Positions 1 to 13,106 of a stretch of DNA of 64,000 bases are shown in pieces; the stretch's first letter is position 1; the number at the start of each line of letters is the position of its first letter. The notes beneath the pieces were generated by a model that was not told the origin of the DNA, ran no database searches, and saw nothing but the letters and a program-made list of their open reading frames with translations. A program made the position numbers and the translations under genes. This DNA comes from Penelope pileata (lineage: Eukaryota; Chordata; Aves; Galliformes; Cracidae): contig WBMW01004112.1 of assembly GCA_013396635.1 (NCBI GenBank), positions 1 through 64,000 on the forward strand, in the 5' to 3' direction.

Positions 1-2460
1 CCCTCAATCATTTATTGATTTTAATACAAAGCTGACCTTGGCTCCTCAATACAGGCAACAAATTTCACTATTGGGCTATTTGCTATTTGATTTAGACTGT
101 TGTGTTTCAGACCTCACTTGTTACTCATTATCAGATATTGTATTTTAAACTTTGGAGAAACACTGATACATAGCATTTCATAAATTCGAAAGTTTTGTCC
201 AAGTGAAGAATGACTTTTCTAGGATGTGGATTTGAAACATCATCAACTTAAATGTCAGCTATTTTATCTTTATCTCAGGTTAAAGAACAGTACTTAAGAT
301 TTCTCTCCTGTCCACTAAACCTACAACTCCAGGTAACTCCATAAGTGTGTGCAGTTTACAGATGAGGAAAGGGAGTAAAGCAACTGCTTGTTCTTCCTGA
401 AGAACAAAACAACTTTTGCTTGAACTTGAATATATGCAGGCTGTGTCAACACAAACACATTATAGACGTGTACTCTAGTAACAGTCACCATGCCCTAAGT
501 TACCCCACACCAAAGAGTACTGAAACCTCCCCTTTTTCCTCTTTTCCCAGAGAAATCAATCCAAAAAACCAAACAAGCAAAAAAAAAAAAAAGCACACAC
601 TTCATTTAATGTCCTGCTGAATCATGCAAATACAAAATGCATTTAAAACTTAGGTCTAAAGAAGACTGATGACAGCTAATGGAGTTCTACTTATTTATTT
701 ATCTTTTTAAGAATACATTTACTTATACTCAATTAGGAATTTAGTGTCACTGAGCACGCATAATGGAAGATAATGTCTATAGTATTTATTTCAATTCCTT
801 TCTCCTTGTCTTTCTCTCTCCCTCCCTCTCTCTCTCTCTCTCTCTCGTTCTCTCCCTTCCTCCCACAGTTCCCATCCAAGCTGGGGTCAATATTTCTTTC
901 ACGTGTTCACACAAATGGGATAAGTTACCTTTTATAAGCTGAAATATCTGGCAGCATTTCTAAGGAAATCACATTACCCTTGCCCCTTCTTTTCCCTGCC
1001 CTCTGGCTTGAACACATCTGATACAAATATACTTGATATTTTTCTTTTAGCTTTAACTTGTTTTCTGCTTCTTTTGGATACCCGAACATCTTTCAAATCA
1101 AGAAAAATCTTCAGGGAAGAAATGTGTTTTGATAGCAGCATGATGGGCAACGCTATCATAATTCTTCACACTTATTGCATCTATTGTAGGAAATTACAGC
1201 TTTCTTCCCAAAATTTAAAAGCTGTCTAATATTTTGCAGTCAGATTTGACAGTCAGACCCATAGGTTTTCACTTATTGCACAAGTCACGGGATTTTGCCT
1301 TGTGCGGAACACCCAAGAAAGTCAGTTTGCCCTTAATAAGCTAAGTAGAAGGCTGAGCTAGGATCAAGGATAGGATAAAGACAATAAAGACCTACAAGCA
1401 TTCTTGCAGTTCTGTTAATGATTTCTTCTTTCTAATGGCCAAAGGCTCTGTTAACAAAGTACCTGTTAAAGATGACTTAGAAAAGACTCTTCCACAACGT
1501 CAATCATTTCACGTAACTTGAAAAAAAATCAAGGATTTTGAAATAAGTAACTATTCATGTAATTGAAAGATATATCCACTTAAGAGTTACATTGCTATAG
1601 GCCAAGGGTGCCATCATCTTACTAAGCTATGATGAAATTTAAGAAAAAGCTTTACTTCACTTTAGATTTGTAATTCTGGTGCAATGTAATTGCTGAAGAT
1701 AAAAAACAGTATAAGGAGAGTCAAGATATGAGACAGGTTCACACCTCCTTATTTTAAACACTGAAAATGTGCAGTTTGTTCAAATATTATTTTATAGGCA
1801 CATCTGGCAGCCTCCTTGTTTGTATAGGTCTTTCTTTTCCACTTTTTAAGTTGAAGTATAACAAATATTATTGCTGAAGGTACAGTTCAGATGTGGACTG
1901 AATATGTGTTACAACATATGTTCAATTGAGCAAAAATCCAAAATTAAGAGGGAAGGAAGAAGGCCCATGGAGTAGCATGACAGAGGTCACTTCTGCTGGA
2001 AAATAGCCATACTGAAAGAAAGAAGCTCTGCAGTGAACTCGTAATACGTTTAAGTCATGCTACAGCAACTAAAAGTAGTTTTTCCTTCGAAGCTTTATAG
2101 ACTCACGTAGATCACCTCGTAAAAAAGACCACGTTTGTCAACTGCATTGCTTATTACCTTAAAACAGCTACATTTCCCAAACTGATAGAACAAATTCCTC
2201 AGTACAAATATCTCATTAAGGTAAGATGCCTCTCTGTAACCCTCAACTTTATAAATGTTTACTTTGCCCTTTACTGTGAAGTAGTCTTCTTCAATATGTC
2301 AAAGACATGATCACCATGAAGGTACTGCAGTTAACCTTCAGGATTTTTCCTTTACAATAGCCACAGGACAGAGGATGAAAGCTGTGACACAACCACTGCA
2401 AAGGAAGGACATAAAAAAGCTTTAAAAGAAATAATACAAAATTCAGAAAGATATTTATGA
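1..2460. other. Unique non-coding DNA with a CT-rich tract
   Basis: AT-rich sequence without a recognisable gene. The open frames are short (73 codons or fewer) and resemble nothing known. The only clear structure is the pyrimidine tract listed separately at 811-857. There is also a short A-run near 580-595. It could be intron or intergenic DNA; the sequence does not decide between them. Confidence 0.6.
811..857. repeat. (CT)n-rich microsatellite
   Basis: A polypyrimidine run of CT dinucleotides, broken by CCCT steps and one GTT. The purest part is about 20 bases of CT repeat near 826-846. It is a simple-sequence tract with no sign that it belongs to a larger element. Confidence 0.9.
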
Positions 2461-2506
2461 TCCTTATGGGTCCCTTCCAACTTGGTGTACTCTATGATTC
2501 TATGAT
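2461..2506 (+). mobile_element. CR1 LINE 3'-tail fragment
   Basis: A short plus-strand fragment carrying the hallmark CR1 3' end: a GGTCCCTTCCAAC block followed by two copies of the ATTCTATG-type octamer (TCTATGATTCTATGAT). CR1 elements are usually severely 5'-truncated, and this is an extreme case in which only the last 45 or so bases are recognisable. The sequence upstream is too diverged or unrelated to extend the call. Confidence 0.75.
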
Positions 2507-5500
2507 TTCCTCCAAATCAATGTGGCATGTTATATTAACTTCTGTATTCAAGTATTTCCCTCCTGAAGCGTAACTTCAGCCACAGGAGGTCATTATAAAT
2601 AATATTGTATCATATGCAGGTAAAGAAGGAGACAGTTGACACTTATCTTCTGGATGCCAATCAAAGGAAGGGCTGTCATTTTCTCTCTTTTTCAAAGAGC
2701 CGTGACACTCACTTTCAGAAGCACTGCTGGGCTTGTCAAATCCAAGGGCACCTCTCTAACATCCAGCTCCTCAGCCCAAGGAGGCGCTGATTTAAGAATC
2801 TTGGTAAGTCTCCCATCAAGAAAATATTAATAATGAGATGTTAATATTAACTAATAGTGTCACACTACATGCCTTACTGTGGCCACCACTGTTAGACAGG
2901 AAGCCAAAATGCACAACTCAGGACTCTGCTTTCTGGTACTGTGCCAGGCTGTAAGTAATCTTAGAAACCTTTAAGTGCTTCAAAGGCTTTTGAAATCTAT
3001 GTGCATTGCTTTTTTATTGTTACCAAGCTCCAGAGTCAGAAGGCAGAATCTTTTATCCATTATCACCTTTCAGTGAAATTCTACATAATTACTCCTGGAT
3101 CATATGAAATACTTAAGTGCAAAAATGTAAACCTAATGCATCATAAAATGGATTTTTTGTGCCAAATCTTATGCTTCAACAAGGAAATGAGCATTTTCTC
3201 ATGTTATTAGCTTGCATACTTCTCATTTTCCAAGATCTTCTCATGATTGTCTATACAGCTTTTTCTTCATTTCCATTATGATTTTTTCCAAACAATCAGA
3301 GCAGAATTTATTATGAGCTCCAGAGAAAGACAGGACCCAAGAGGTTTCAATAATTGAACAGACTGAACAAAGCTTGGATTTGCTAGGATAGTCACTTCCC
3401 AGACTGGAAACCTGGAAAAGAGCTCCTGTTTCTAATGATACAAAAATGCATTTATGAGGCTTTTCCCCAAAACTGTGCTTGATTCACAGCACTTTTGTAA
3501 ATACAAATATTCCAAGATAGACTGATTCCATGACAGCATTACATGAAATAGCTGCTTCAGTCCTTTTCAAAACAGTCATTGCATAGTACTGTACATTTAT
3601 TCACAGGAACACTGCAGACATTCTGGAAGAGCATAGACAGTGTAAACCCTCATCATTTTTTTTTCGTGTATTGGAAAAGAGTCATTGTAATAGGCTGCAT
3701 TTTAATTTGCTCTTTGTAGGCAGGAAGGGGTACAACTTCTGCAGACAATCTCAGAAAGGCAGAGATGGTTTCTTGCTTAGTCCAAACCTTATTACCATAT
3801 CGATTATTTACAAAAAAAATTCTGAATATTTAAGTGCATGTATTTGCATCTTTTCTTTAACAGATTTATTTGGAAAGAAAACATTACTACCTAACACTCA
3901 GCTTTCATCTTTCCTCATGCTCTAATTAGCCAATCAATTTAGCAAAGATGACATACATGAAAGGGCCAGCACATGCAGGTTTTTTTGTGGTCAAATAGAA
4001 AGCTTATATTTACCTTGTGAAAGGTAAGACTTTGTTTAAGAAACAAATCAAGTATTTTCTACATGAATACAGAGGAATCCCAAATACCTGTTGGTGATAA
4101 GTCCTATGATTCTACAAATCCACCCCTTCCTTCTATGTTTTAATCCATCTCCTCTAGCTTTCTTTAAATTTCAGTCCTGAAAGAGGAGAGTGGAAATGAA
4201 GATTACTTTCGGGAAAGTATGTAACTTGGTTGATGAATACGAGAATCATGCTTCATCTCTTGCACTACTTTTTCTCTTTTATTCTGACTTGAAGTCTGAT
4301 CTCTAAGAATGAGATCAGTTCTCTTTAGCTTGGCACAATGGGAAATAATAAGAATTACGAATAATTAGGTGTGACCAATGTGACTAAATTAGGTATTTCA
4401 TAATTGCATTTAGCGTTCTCACAAAAATCACTGCCCCCACATGGAACTTGACACTGTTGAGAGATGTGAGAGAATAGCAAATTTTTAATGAAGAAAATAG
4501 AGCTAAAACTATGTAAGAAGCCACACCACAGGGTGCTAGGAATACTTAAAATGTGTATAAGCTCTTCAGCAAAAGCCATTGATGTGCATTCTAAATTTCA
4601 TATAGAATTCAACAGAAATATGAATGTTCTTCTTAAACATTTTTACTGAAGTAATTAAGATTTTCCTTTAAACAAATCTTATAGTAAGCACTAACTAACA
4701 ATATTTTGTTGTAATTCACATTAATATTTGCTTGTTAATGCTCCACTGGGGTTAACTGGAGCAAACTCAGAGCACTGCTACTATTTATCTGTTCCTTAGG
4801 TCATAAAAGTGACACTTGATTACCTCGCACTTTCTACCATTTAAAAAACAAATGAATTTTCTGTATCCTCTTTCGATTCACACAAAATGCCGTTTCGGTA
4901 TAGGAATTACTCTAAACACAAAACGCAAATGTATTTCCCCAAATATTATACAAATGTGAAATTTACAACATTTTCAGCAGCCTGGGGGTGATGGAGAAAG
5001 AATATAAGGCAGGCACAGGTCAGGTGCTGAGAGATCAAACTAAATTCCTTGTTTTAACTGGAGCTCATACTGGACAGTAAACAAAAATCACCCCTCTCAG
5101 CCTGTCCAGAAGCACAAGAAAAAACAATGAACAGACTTGAGTTTTTACTGATTCTATTTAGGTTAAACTACAGTGCCAGTGCTTGCAAGATATTCAGTTT
5201 TACAAAATACAATTTGCCATCTCTGCACATTCTTCCTGCAATAAATCGTATTTGGAAAAAAATCGCTATAGCAGGGCAGGTGTACAGCAGTAAATCACTA
5301 CTGAAAGGCATACTTTGAACACTCTTTACTCAATGCACAAACTGCCACATCTCTCAGGATTTTGTTACTCAATCCCCATATCAGAATGACACCTTATCTG
5401 TGAGAAATACTTTACAAACTTAGCAATTCAAAATACCAAAATGAGTTGCTTCCAAACTGTTTTGAAGGATAAACAATGAATTCAAAACCAATGAACCAAT

Positions 5501-5537
5501 GTATACACCTTGCAGACAATACATGCAGCACTTCATT
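2507..5537. other. Unique non-coding DNA
   Basis: AT-rich sequence with no recognisable gene or repeat. Open frames reach 84 codons (near 3671-3925) but contain no known motif. A TCCTATGATTCTAC string near 4103-4117 resembles a CR1 tail octamer but lacks the supporting upstream block, so it was not called. Confidence 0.55.
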
Positions 5538-5602
5538 AAAAAAAAATAAAAAATAAAAATAAAAATAAAAATAAAAATAAAAATAAAAATAAAAATAAAA
5601 AT
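5538..5602. repeat. (AAAAAT)n hexanucleotide microsatellite
   Basis: A clean tandem array of a six-base unit, five A then one T, about ten copies long, starting from an A-rich lead-in. On the minus strand it reads as an alternating Phe-Ile frame, which explains an apparent 74-codon open frame there; that frame is not a gene. A-rich hexamers like this often grow from retroelement poly(A) tails, but CR1 lacks such a tail and no adjacent element was recognised. Confidence 0.95.
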
Positions 5603-6259
5603 AGCTGTCAATATGCTTCCTAAATAATATAAAATGCTAAGCATCTCAATTCAGACATTAATGAAAGTGAAAAAACAATCAAGGAGGAGGTATTTTTGTC
5701 TATATTCCAAGTAACACTGAGTACTTTCTTGGATAGGAAATTCGATTTTATGCCAAGGTTGTGGCAAGCGGCAAGAAAGAGAAGACTGAGGCATTATGGA
5801 CTGATGACAACAACAGCAATAAGCAATCTTAGTCACTACTGCCAACCTTGAATCACTTCAGCTTACCCTACTGAAGAGGTCAAGCTATGTATCTGAATAA
5901 ACGCAAGAATGTGACAGCCCAGCTTTCCTACGCTTTACAGGATGGTTTGGCATAGATCCACACAAGGGTAGAAGCTGAGCAATAGTTTCAAGTCTAGAAA
6001 ACATGCTCCCTGGATTCAATGGCTTGCAAGAAGCAAACTTTTTCTAAAAGGCCAACATCATGGTTCAGGTCACATTCTGCAGAACAAAAAATATTCTGCA
6101 TTCAATATATATGCAGAAAAGGAGTTTTACCTGTGTTAGATGTATTCCATTATGGTCTCTAGGAAATTTGACATAAAAGCTAAAATCACTGCAAAATACT
6201 GAAAAGAAAGAAAAAGTACGAACTCAAGCAGTATAACCAGTGTAACCAGTATACTCAGG
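5603..6259. other. Unique non-coding DNA
   Basis: No gene or repeat family recognised. A small imperfect duplication of a GTATAACCA-like unit sits near 6230-6252. The 64-codon minus-strand frame at 5651-5845 resembles nothing known. Confidence 0.5.
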
Positions 6260-6535
6260 AGAGCAGATCTGCTTGGTGCAGAACAGTAGGATAAAGCCCT
6301 CCAGGCAGGAGGAGCCCTAGACTGCTGGCTAATATTTAAGGATCACCTCCAAGCTCAAGAGTGATACATCCCAAGAAAGACATATTCAGGCAAAAAATCC
6401 AGGAGGCCTGCAAGGATCAACAAGGAGCTCCTGGACAAAGTCAAACACAAAAAGAAAGTCTACAGCAAGTGGAAGCAAGGACAGGTAGCCTGTGATAACA
6501 TAGGAAAGATCACAATGACCTTGTAACATTCAAGG
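6260..6535 (+). pseudogene. CR1 LINE ORF2 remnant (region between endonuclease and reverse transcriptase)
   Basis: In the plus frame through codon 6338-6340 the conceptual peptide reads KDHLQAQE, then a stop, then a block containing KKSRRPARINKELL and KHKKKVYSKWKQGQV, ending near 6496. This basic, Lys/Arg-rich stretch matches in character and word order the segment that links the endonuclease and reverse transcriptase domains of avian CR1 ORF2. The frame has at least one internal stop and no start, so it is dead. Unlike the other CR1 pieces here it lacks the 3' end, so it is an internal fragment, left either by deletion or by decay of an older, longer copy. Boundaries are approximate, and the family call rests on remembered motif similarity. 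Confidence 0.7.
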
Positions 6536-9500
6536 CTGTTACGAACTTGTGTATTAGCAATACAACAGCAAATCTTCATGACAGGGCACTTTCTTACAAT
6601 AGTACAAAAGCAAACAATTTTCAAACACCCCTTTGCACTGCCTATTTGATATGTTTACATGACCCTCGTATGGTTAGACACTGCTCAACTAGGAAATGAT
6701 TTACTGGAAATATTTGATATGTTTATGGAACAAGTGCAGTAGGCTTTCCAGTAAAGTATTACCAAACTGAGCAGCATCTGACCTTACGGAAGCAATTCTC
6801 CTGCTACCTTCATGATTACTATTAAATTGCACACCAATATTATTATAGATTGTCCAGTTCTTGAAGAATAGAATAAAACAAGCTGCAAGCTGCAAAGTAT
6901 TGATATAGTGGTAGACATGACCGTAGCCTTGTAAATGAAAGCAAAAGTTGTGCATTCTGGGGTTTCTCACCCTAGTTAAGGAGCTTGAAAGACTAAGTGA
7001 ATCACAGTGACTTCTGCAATGCACAGCAGCCTCTGCTACGGGAGCAAGTCTCCAAAAAAATTTCATTAGGAGGAGTAACTCATAAGCAAGGAGGAAAAAA
7101 AGAGAGAAAGAAAAACTTTTTTATTCTCCTTGCCCATGGCTTTCTCAAGCCTGACTGACTCATATGTCTCTAAGGTTTAATACTATTACACAGTAACAGT
7201 ACTGCTGTGGTATTTTTTGTTGAGTGCTCTGTGCTGGCACCTTGTGGACCTTAGCCACTACTTGAACACAAGGGCAGAGGTCTGTTCATCCCCTCCCAAG
7301 GGTCACTCACTCAGCCTTGACCAACCTGGACTTGACTACAGCCACAACACTCAGGTTTCCATACTAAAACATGCAGAATGTACTTTAAGACACTACACCT
7401 ATGACTAAAGAGCACACAGTAACACCCATCCATCCATCCAACAGTGTGAATTTAATGCATATAAGCCCTTCTTCGTCTCTGTGTATATTCAGCAAGTTCC
7501 TTGTACATCACATCATGCATTTCTTAATGTTTATCATCTCTTACTGTGTGCCAAATACTTTCTGAGTGGTTAATTGCTGTATTCAGATGCAATCCATTGG
7601 CTTTTTTTGTCTCTATTTTTTGTAATCATACCGTGACAACCAAACTTTAATGAGGCATACTTGTCTCAAAAAGCTGAGGGGATCCTGATTAGCATCTCAC
7701 TGGTATTTTCTCCTCCTCGAGACAAGGGAAACAAAGTAGAGAATGAGAAGTGCTGGCAAGTCTAAATTTTTTTCCAGGGTCTCATTAGAAATAAAGAACT
7801 GATCTATCGCACACACCGATTTTCCAAAGGGGAAAACAAAGAGCACACTATCAGTCTCTCCTCTGCAGTCAGAGCATAATCTCCCAACACCCATAAACCT
7901 GAAGCCATTGCGTTAGACTTCAGAGCTTTCACAGGACACAAATAAGAAGGTTGGCATTGAGCCTCTATGAAATGTCTGACCTGATTTTTCATTTTCTGTC
8001 ACTTCAAGAAGTAATAGACAGGTGAGTGATAGTCAAGACACAGTAAGGAGACCAAATAAAAAAATTAACTGCTACTGCCAGCAAGTGTATGCCTTCTAGC
8101 AAATGAAGAGAAATAGATCACAAGAAGCTCTGCATGCTATAAACATCTTCTAGTCATTTACCAAGTACAACAATCTACTCAGTTTCAGGATGCCTTCCAT
8201 CTGAAGGAAACAATTTGTTTCACTAACAATCCACCATTCTTGACTTCTTCCTAAACTTTCATCAGTCACCAACCTTTACCAAGGAAAGCTTGTAAAGTCA
8301 CTCAGATAGACGTTCTACCTAAAGCCTCAGTTCATTTGACTGCTAATTTGCTTCTGTTCTACCCTTCAAATTCTTTCCCTATTTACATTATCCTATTCTA
8401 GCCTTTCAGTGTGATGCATTTCAGTCTTAGACTCTATATAGTAAGACTGTATTAAAGCAAAAAATTAAGAATCCATATCATCCATTATCACCTAGTTTAG
8501 GGAACACTTCCCATACTTTGTACTGTAAAATGCTTATGCATACTGCATAAAAACTTCAAAATGGAGAAAGATTATAATTTGTTGTAATAGTTTTGTTTTA
8601 ATCTTAACATCTAGCTTTGAGTGCTCTTTCCTACTTCAAGCAGTAAAACTTTCATTACACAGTTTAGAATTTTGTTCATGATCTGCTATACTTTTCATTA
8701 GTGATAGAACTTGATATTCTAAATGAGTGCCAGAAAGACTATACAAAATTTACATTGGAAGTACAGCTCAAGAGAAGTATCTGTTCCCACAGAAAGTGAG
8801 AAACAGGTTTGCCTTACTCCCTGACCAAAACATGCATCCCAGAAGCGATCAGTTGTACTGATAAAGTCTATATAAAGCAAGAGAGAGGCTGGGGGAGAAA
8901 GGCACTGCCACAATCCAGAAGATTCTCACAACTTCATTGCACAGAACACAGGTAACAGGCAAGACACACACATACTGCTTTCCCAAATGCTTTCAACAAA
9001 TTGCTTGTGCTGTCTATTCTTTGTACGGAATACAATTAACTATCAATATTAAAATATTTTAAAGTGAATTGTTTTAGTTGCATCTTGTATCACTCTCACA
9101 TCATGTGGCCTCACTTCAGTCAGTGTCCATGTTATTTAGCCTATCAGCCAAGGGCAGAATTCAGAACTCATATTCAACTGCACATATTGGAATATTTCTC
9201 CTCATTTCTGCTAACTGTATCCGTCTTAAACAACAAACATTTTGGGCCTAAAAGATTAACATCTCCCTATATTACCTGTGTATTCTTACTTCATTTGCAT
9301 TACAAAAGGTAAAACTGTTAAACAGAGAAAAAGATCACTTGGAAAATTAATCTCTGGTTTATGGTAACAGAAGCTTGTCACACAGTCGACAGTTTACCTC
9401 ACAGATGGAGCCAGCATGCACAGCACACAACTTCAATAAAGCACAGTGAATTACTCCGCAACTCCATTTTGTGTGGATGAAAGCAGCTAACATACAAATA

Positions 9501-12500
9501 GAGATACAATAGTTTCATAAAATGTTGGGGTTATATGGACACAGTCATCTTTGTATACTGCAGATAATATGATATTCCCTTTAAGTAAATGCCCAGCTCT
9601 GCAGCAAGCTAGGCATAAGCAGATGCCGGTCTGTGTGTGGAGGAGAGGGTCTACTTGACTAAACCTCACAGGAAATTAGAGATCATATCCTAGGAATAAT
9701 CCGCACTGATTTAGTTCTGTAGAGAGCTAAGAAACAACTGTTATCTCAGCAATTAGATGTGAATATCCCTCACCGCTATTATCCATTAGTGAAATCTTAA
9801 TTTATTGTACAACCACGATTTACTCACAGGGAATAAAAGTCATTACCAAGGCTACCACTGTGATGACTATTTTGGATCACTATCCAAGTGACTTAGCTGT
9901 CTGGCAGGAAAATATGTCACATTACAACTTTCATGATGCTTTTCATACTTATAAAACGCATCAGAAAGTTTGGAAAATATTGTAAAAATTTTTGATTTGA
10001 CATCCCTAATGCTTATGTCCATTCTGCCCGTTAGGAAGTCTAGGCTTTCCCTCCCTTGTATTAGGGGGTGCAAAATTTCTACATTTTTCTCTGAAAACAT
10101 TAGATCTAAGTTAAACAGAAAGAAATCAGACATATCAGGGGAGGACTGTGTTGTACTAGGCCTCAAAATCTCATTTCTAAAGTGAAAATGTTATCTATAA
10201 AAAGCTAAGTGAATCATTGAAATGCAATTGCCACACAAAACTTTTAAATCACCAAAATGCTTTGTCAATCAAACCAATTCAGATACATTTTCAACCTTTG
10301 AGCATAAAAAAGAATGTACAATGGCTATTTGACTTTTTTTAAGATGTTATTAAGTGATCTTTTCTCCACGTGCAGCTAAAATTAAATGGGAGAATGCTGG
10401 ATGCCAGAAGCATGTACGTCAAGATTTTACAAAATCAATGTATTCAATACTAGAACATGCAAATAGAATCATAAACTTATGTATTAAAAATGCAAGACAG
10501 TAGACTTAAAAATCTCTTTTGAGGCAAACAAAGTGTAAAATTATCTTATGCAAATGAAGACAAGTGCATAAATACATATACAAATAATTACTTGTTACAG
10601 TCTCGATCATATGGTACCAGAAAATTCTCAACCTTAGTGCACAGCAAAATGGCTTTGTCACAATAACAGACTTGTTACTTCCTTTGTGGCACTTAACAGA
10701 GCATTTAAAAAAAAAAAAAGTAACTCTTGTTACTGATCAGGCTTTAAACTTTTCAGTGTAAGAAAGAAGACGTACACAAACAGACTTAATATTTCTATTA
10801 ACCTGCAGCTGCCCAATTCTTCCTTATGCTTTTTAGTTCGTTTTCTGATTTCTTCCTATTGATAGAAATGCTTCCCTGACTCTCAGAAAAGCCTACAGAA
10901 TAAGACTGAAGGAAAAGCACTCTTCTGCAGGGACTTCTGGACTCAAGGAAAAAGAAAGAAATATTATAAGGGAACACTATTTGTTTCTATAATTGCTTTA
11001 AATAATCTTTCTTCTTGTATGATGTAAAAGTCTTCCAATGATCAATAACTGAAAAAATATGTTACAATGAATTTGCCTTTCAATCAGTCCATTACCATGG
11101 AGTATAGAGAGTAGCAAATAATCAGAGTCTTGCACTGGAAACGTTCTAGGGAACAAAAAGAGTGGTTTCTGTTTCTAACAGTCTTCCATAAATTCCCAAA
11201 ACTTCCTCCATATTTTTCCTACATATTGTAAGAAATCATGATTAAAATTTTAGTGAAAGAAACTCTGGGGGTTTCTTCTACTAGATAACAAATGCTAACT
11301 CATATGTGACTGCCCGTACCCACTAGAGAGAACACTCCTCAAACTTGCTAAACAGGAGAAAATCTTCTCATGAAGTAACTCCTAAATCATTACTATGCTT
11401 CTCTTCCTACCCACACTGCATTTAATGCTGTTATTTTAAGTGTCTATGAAAAACCATGAGGAGATATCATCAGAATTCAAAATTGCTGCTTTTCTTCACC
11501 CACACATTGTACCTACACTGTACTTTCTCCACTCATCTGAGCACTGACATCGGAGCCCATGTCCTGACATTAGATTTTCCAGCAAGGGTCAAATATTGCA
11601 TGATCTGTCACAATACCAAGAGTGCTGAAATATGACTTTCAACTGGAGTGCAAGTTTAACAAAGAGCATCAAAACATAAACACAGAGGACCAAATATATC
11701 ACATAACACCTGTCACTGTGTTTCTACATGGAAAAGCTCCTGCAAGTGAAGTACATAGAGGTAGGTCAATGGAAGACCATGGCATGATGTAAAGAAAATC
11801 TCAAAAGTCAGGCAAGGATGTTAACTCTGCTCCAGTAAGAGACAGATGTCGGCATTCAGCTGACGCCTGTAACAAATTCCAAGCTACAGTGACCATCTAC
11901 TCACTGCTGCTAAACGACCACCAACCAACCGTTGGTGAAACCATGGGTTCAATGTATTCTTTTACACCCCACGCTTGTTTTCAAGAGAATAATGGTGCCA
12001 CCCATGTCTAAAAACCTCAGACACTGCACTGATGCCTGAAGCCTATACTCGGGTCTCTTCCTACATCTGAAGCAAAAGCATATAGTAAATTACGAAGTGG
12101 TGGTATTATTCTCATTTACTCCAGCCAGAAGCTGGTACCCTGCTTCCAGCCTGCTGTGCCTCTATGTCAGAAGCAGCAAGATCTCTGCACCACACTGTTT
12201 TCCTTCCAGGTACGAATGGGTCACGAATAATGCTGGCACTGATGTTTCCAAAACCTTCCTGCAACAGTTACATTTAAATGCTCAGATACAAGGCAGGTCT
12301 CACCAGCTTCAGATGCTTATGGGAATTCCAAGAAGTACAAATACAAATTACTTGAGCATTTTATTGAAGTGCTTTCTCACAATCAACTTCAAAGTGTTTT
12401 AAGTTATTACCATTCACAGTTGCATTTAATGAATCTCAAATGCTTTCAGTCCTAATTTATTATTAAATACTCCCAAGTATACTTTTTTTTCCCTCTCAAC

Positions 12501-12580
12501 TCTCTATTCCTTTTTGGCCACATCATTGTTTTTATTATCATCCAAAATTAATGTTATACAGGATTTCATAATTCCTCCTC
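6536..12580. other. Unique non-coding DNA
   Basis: About six kilobases with no recognised gene or repeat. Open frames of 121 codons (minus, 6701-7066), 99 codons (minus, 9867-10166) and 101 codons (plus, 12097-12402) have no known motif. They are about as long as chance frames should be. Purine-rich and A-rich runs occur near 7088-7115 and 10707-10720. A CCAT repeat of about four units lies near 7425-7440. Intron or intergenic status cannot be told. Confidence 0.5.
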
Positions 12581-13106
12581 TGCTCTGTTCTCACGAGGCC
12601 CCATCTGGAGGACTGCACCCAGGCCTGAGGTCCCTTGCACAAGAAGGATGCAGAGCTGTTGGAGAGGGTCCACAGGAGGCCATGAGAACGATGAGAGGGC
12701 TGGAGCACCTCTCCTATGGAGAAAGGCTGAGGGAGCTGGGCTTGTTCAGCCTGGAGAAGGCTCCAGGGCGACCTCACTGCAGCCTTCCAGTACCTAAAGG
12801 GAGCTTGTAAACAGAACAGAGACCAACTTTTTACATGGTCTGATAGCATTAGGACAAGGAAGAATGGCTTTAAACTAAGACGGGAGATTTAGATTAGATG
12901 TCAGAAAATTCTTCACTCTGAGGTGGTGAGGCCCTGGCACAGCTGCCTAGAGAGTTGTGGGTGCCCCATCCCTGGAGGTGCTCAAGGCCAGGTTGGATGG
13001 GCCCTGGGCAGCCTGAGCTGGTGGGTGGCAGCCCTGCCCATGGCAGAGGCTTGGAAGTGGGTGGGCTTTATGGTCCCTTCAAACCCAAGGCATTCTGTGA
13101 TCCTCT
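12581..13106 (+). mobile_element. CR1 LINE, 5'-truncated 3' end
   Basis: A 5'-truncated CR1 on the plus strand, about 525 bases. In order, it carries the CCCCATCTGGAG block, the GAGAGGGCTGGAGCACCTCTCC block, a GCTGAGGGAGCTGGG segment, a TAGGACAAGGAAGAATGG segment, a CATCCCTGGAGGTGCTCAAGG segment, and finally a TTCTGTGATCCTCTG tail that replaces the usual octamer repeats. This is the part of CR1 covering the ORF2 C-terminus and 3' UTR. The copy is several per cent diverged with small indels, so its short open frames are not functional. There is no obvious target duplication, as is usual for CR1. Confidence 0.95.

Noticed and set aside
4080..4120. CR1-like tail (CCTATGATTCTAC)
   Set aside because: Only one octamer-like word, and no supporting upstream CR1 block.
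5420..5644. 74-codon minus frame with an (Ile-Phe)n run
   Set aside because: It is the translation of the hexanucleotide microsatellite.
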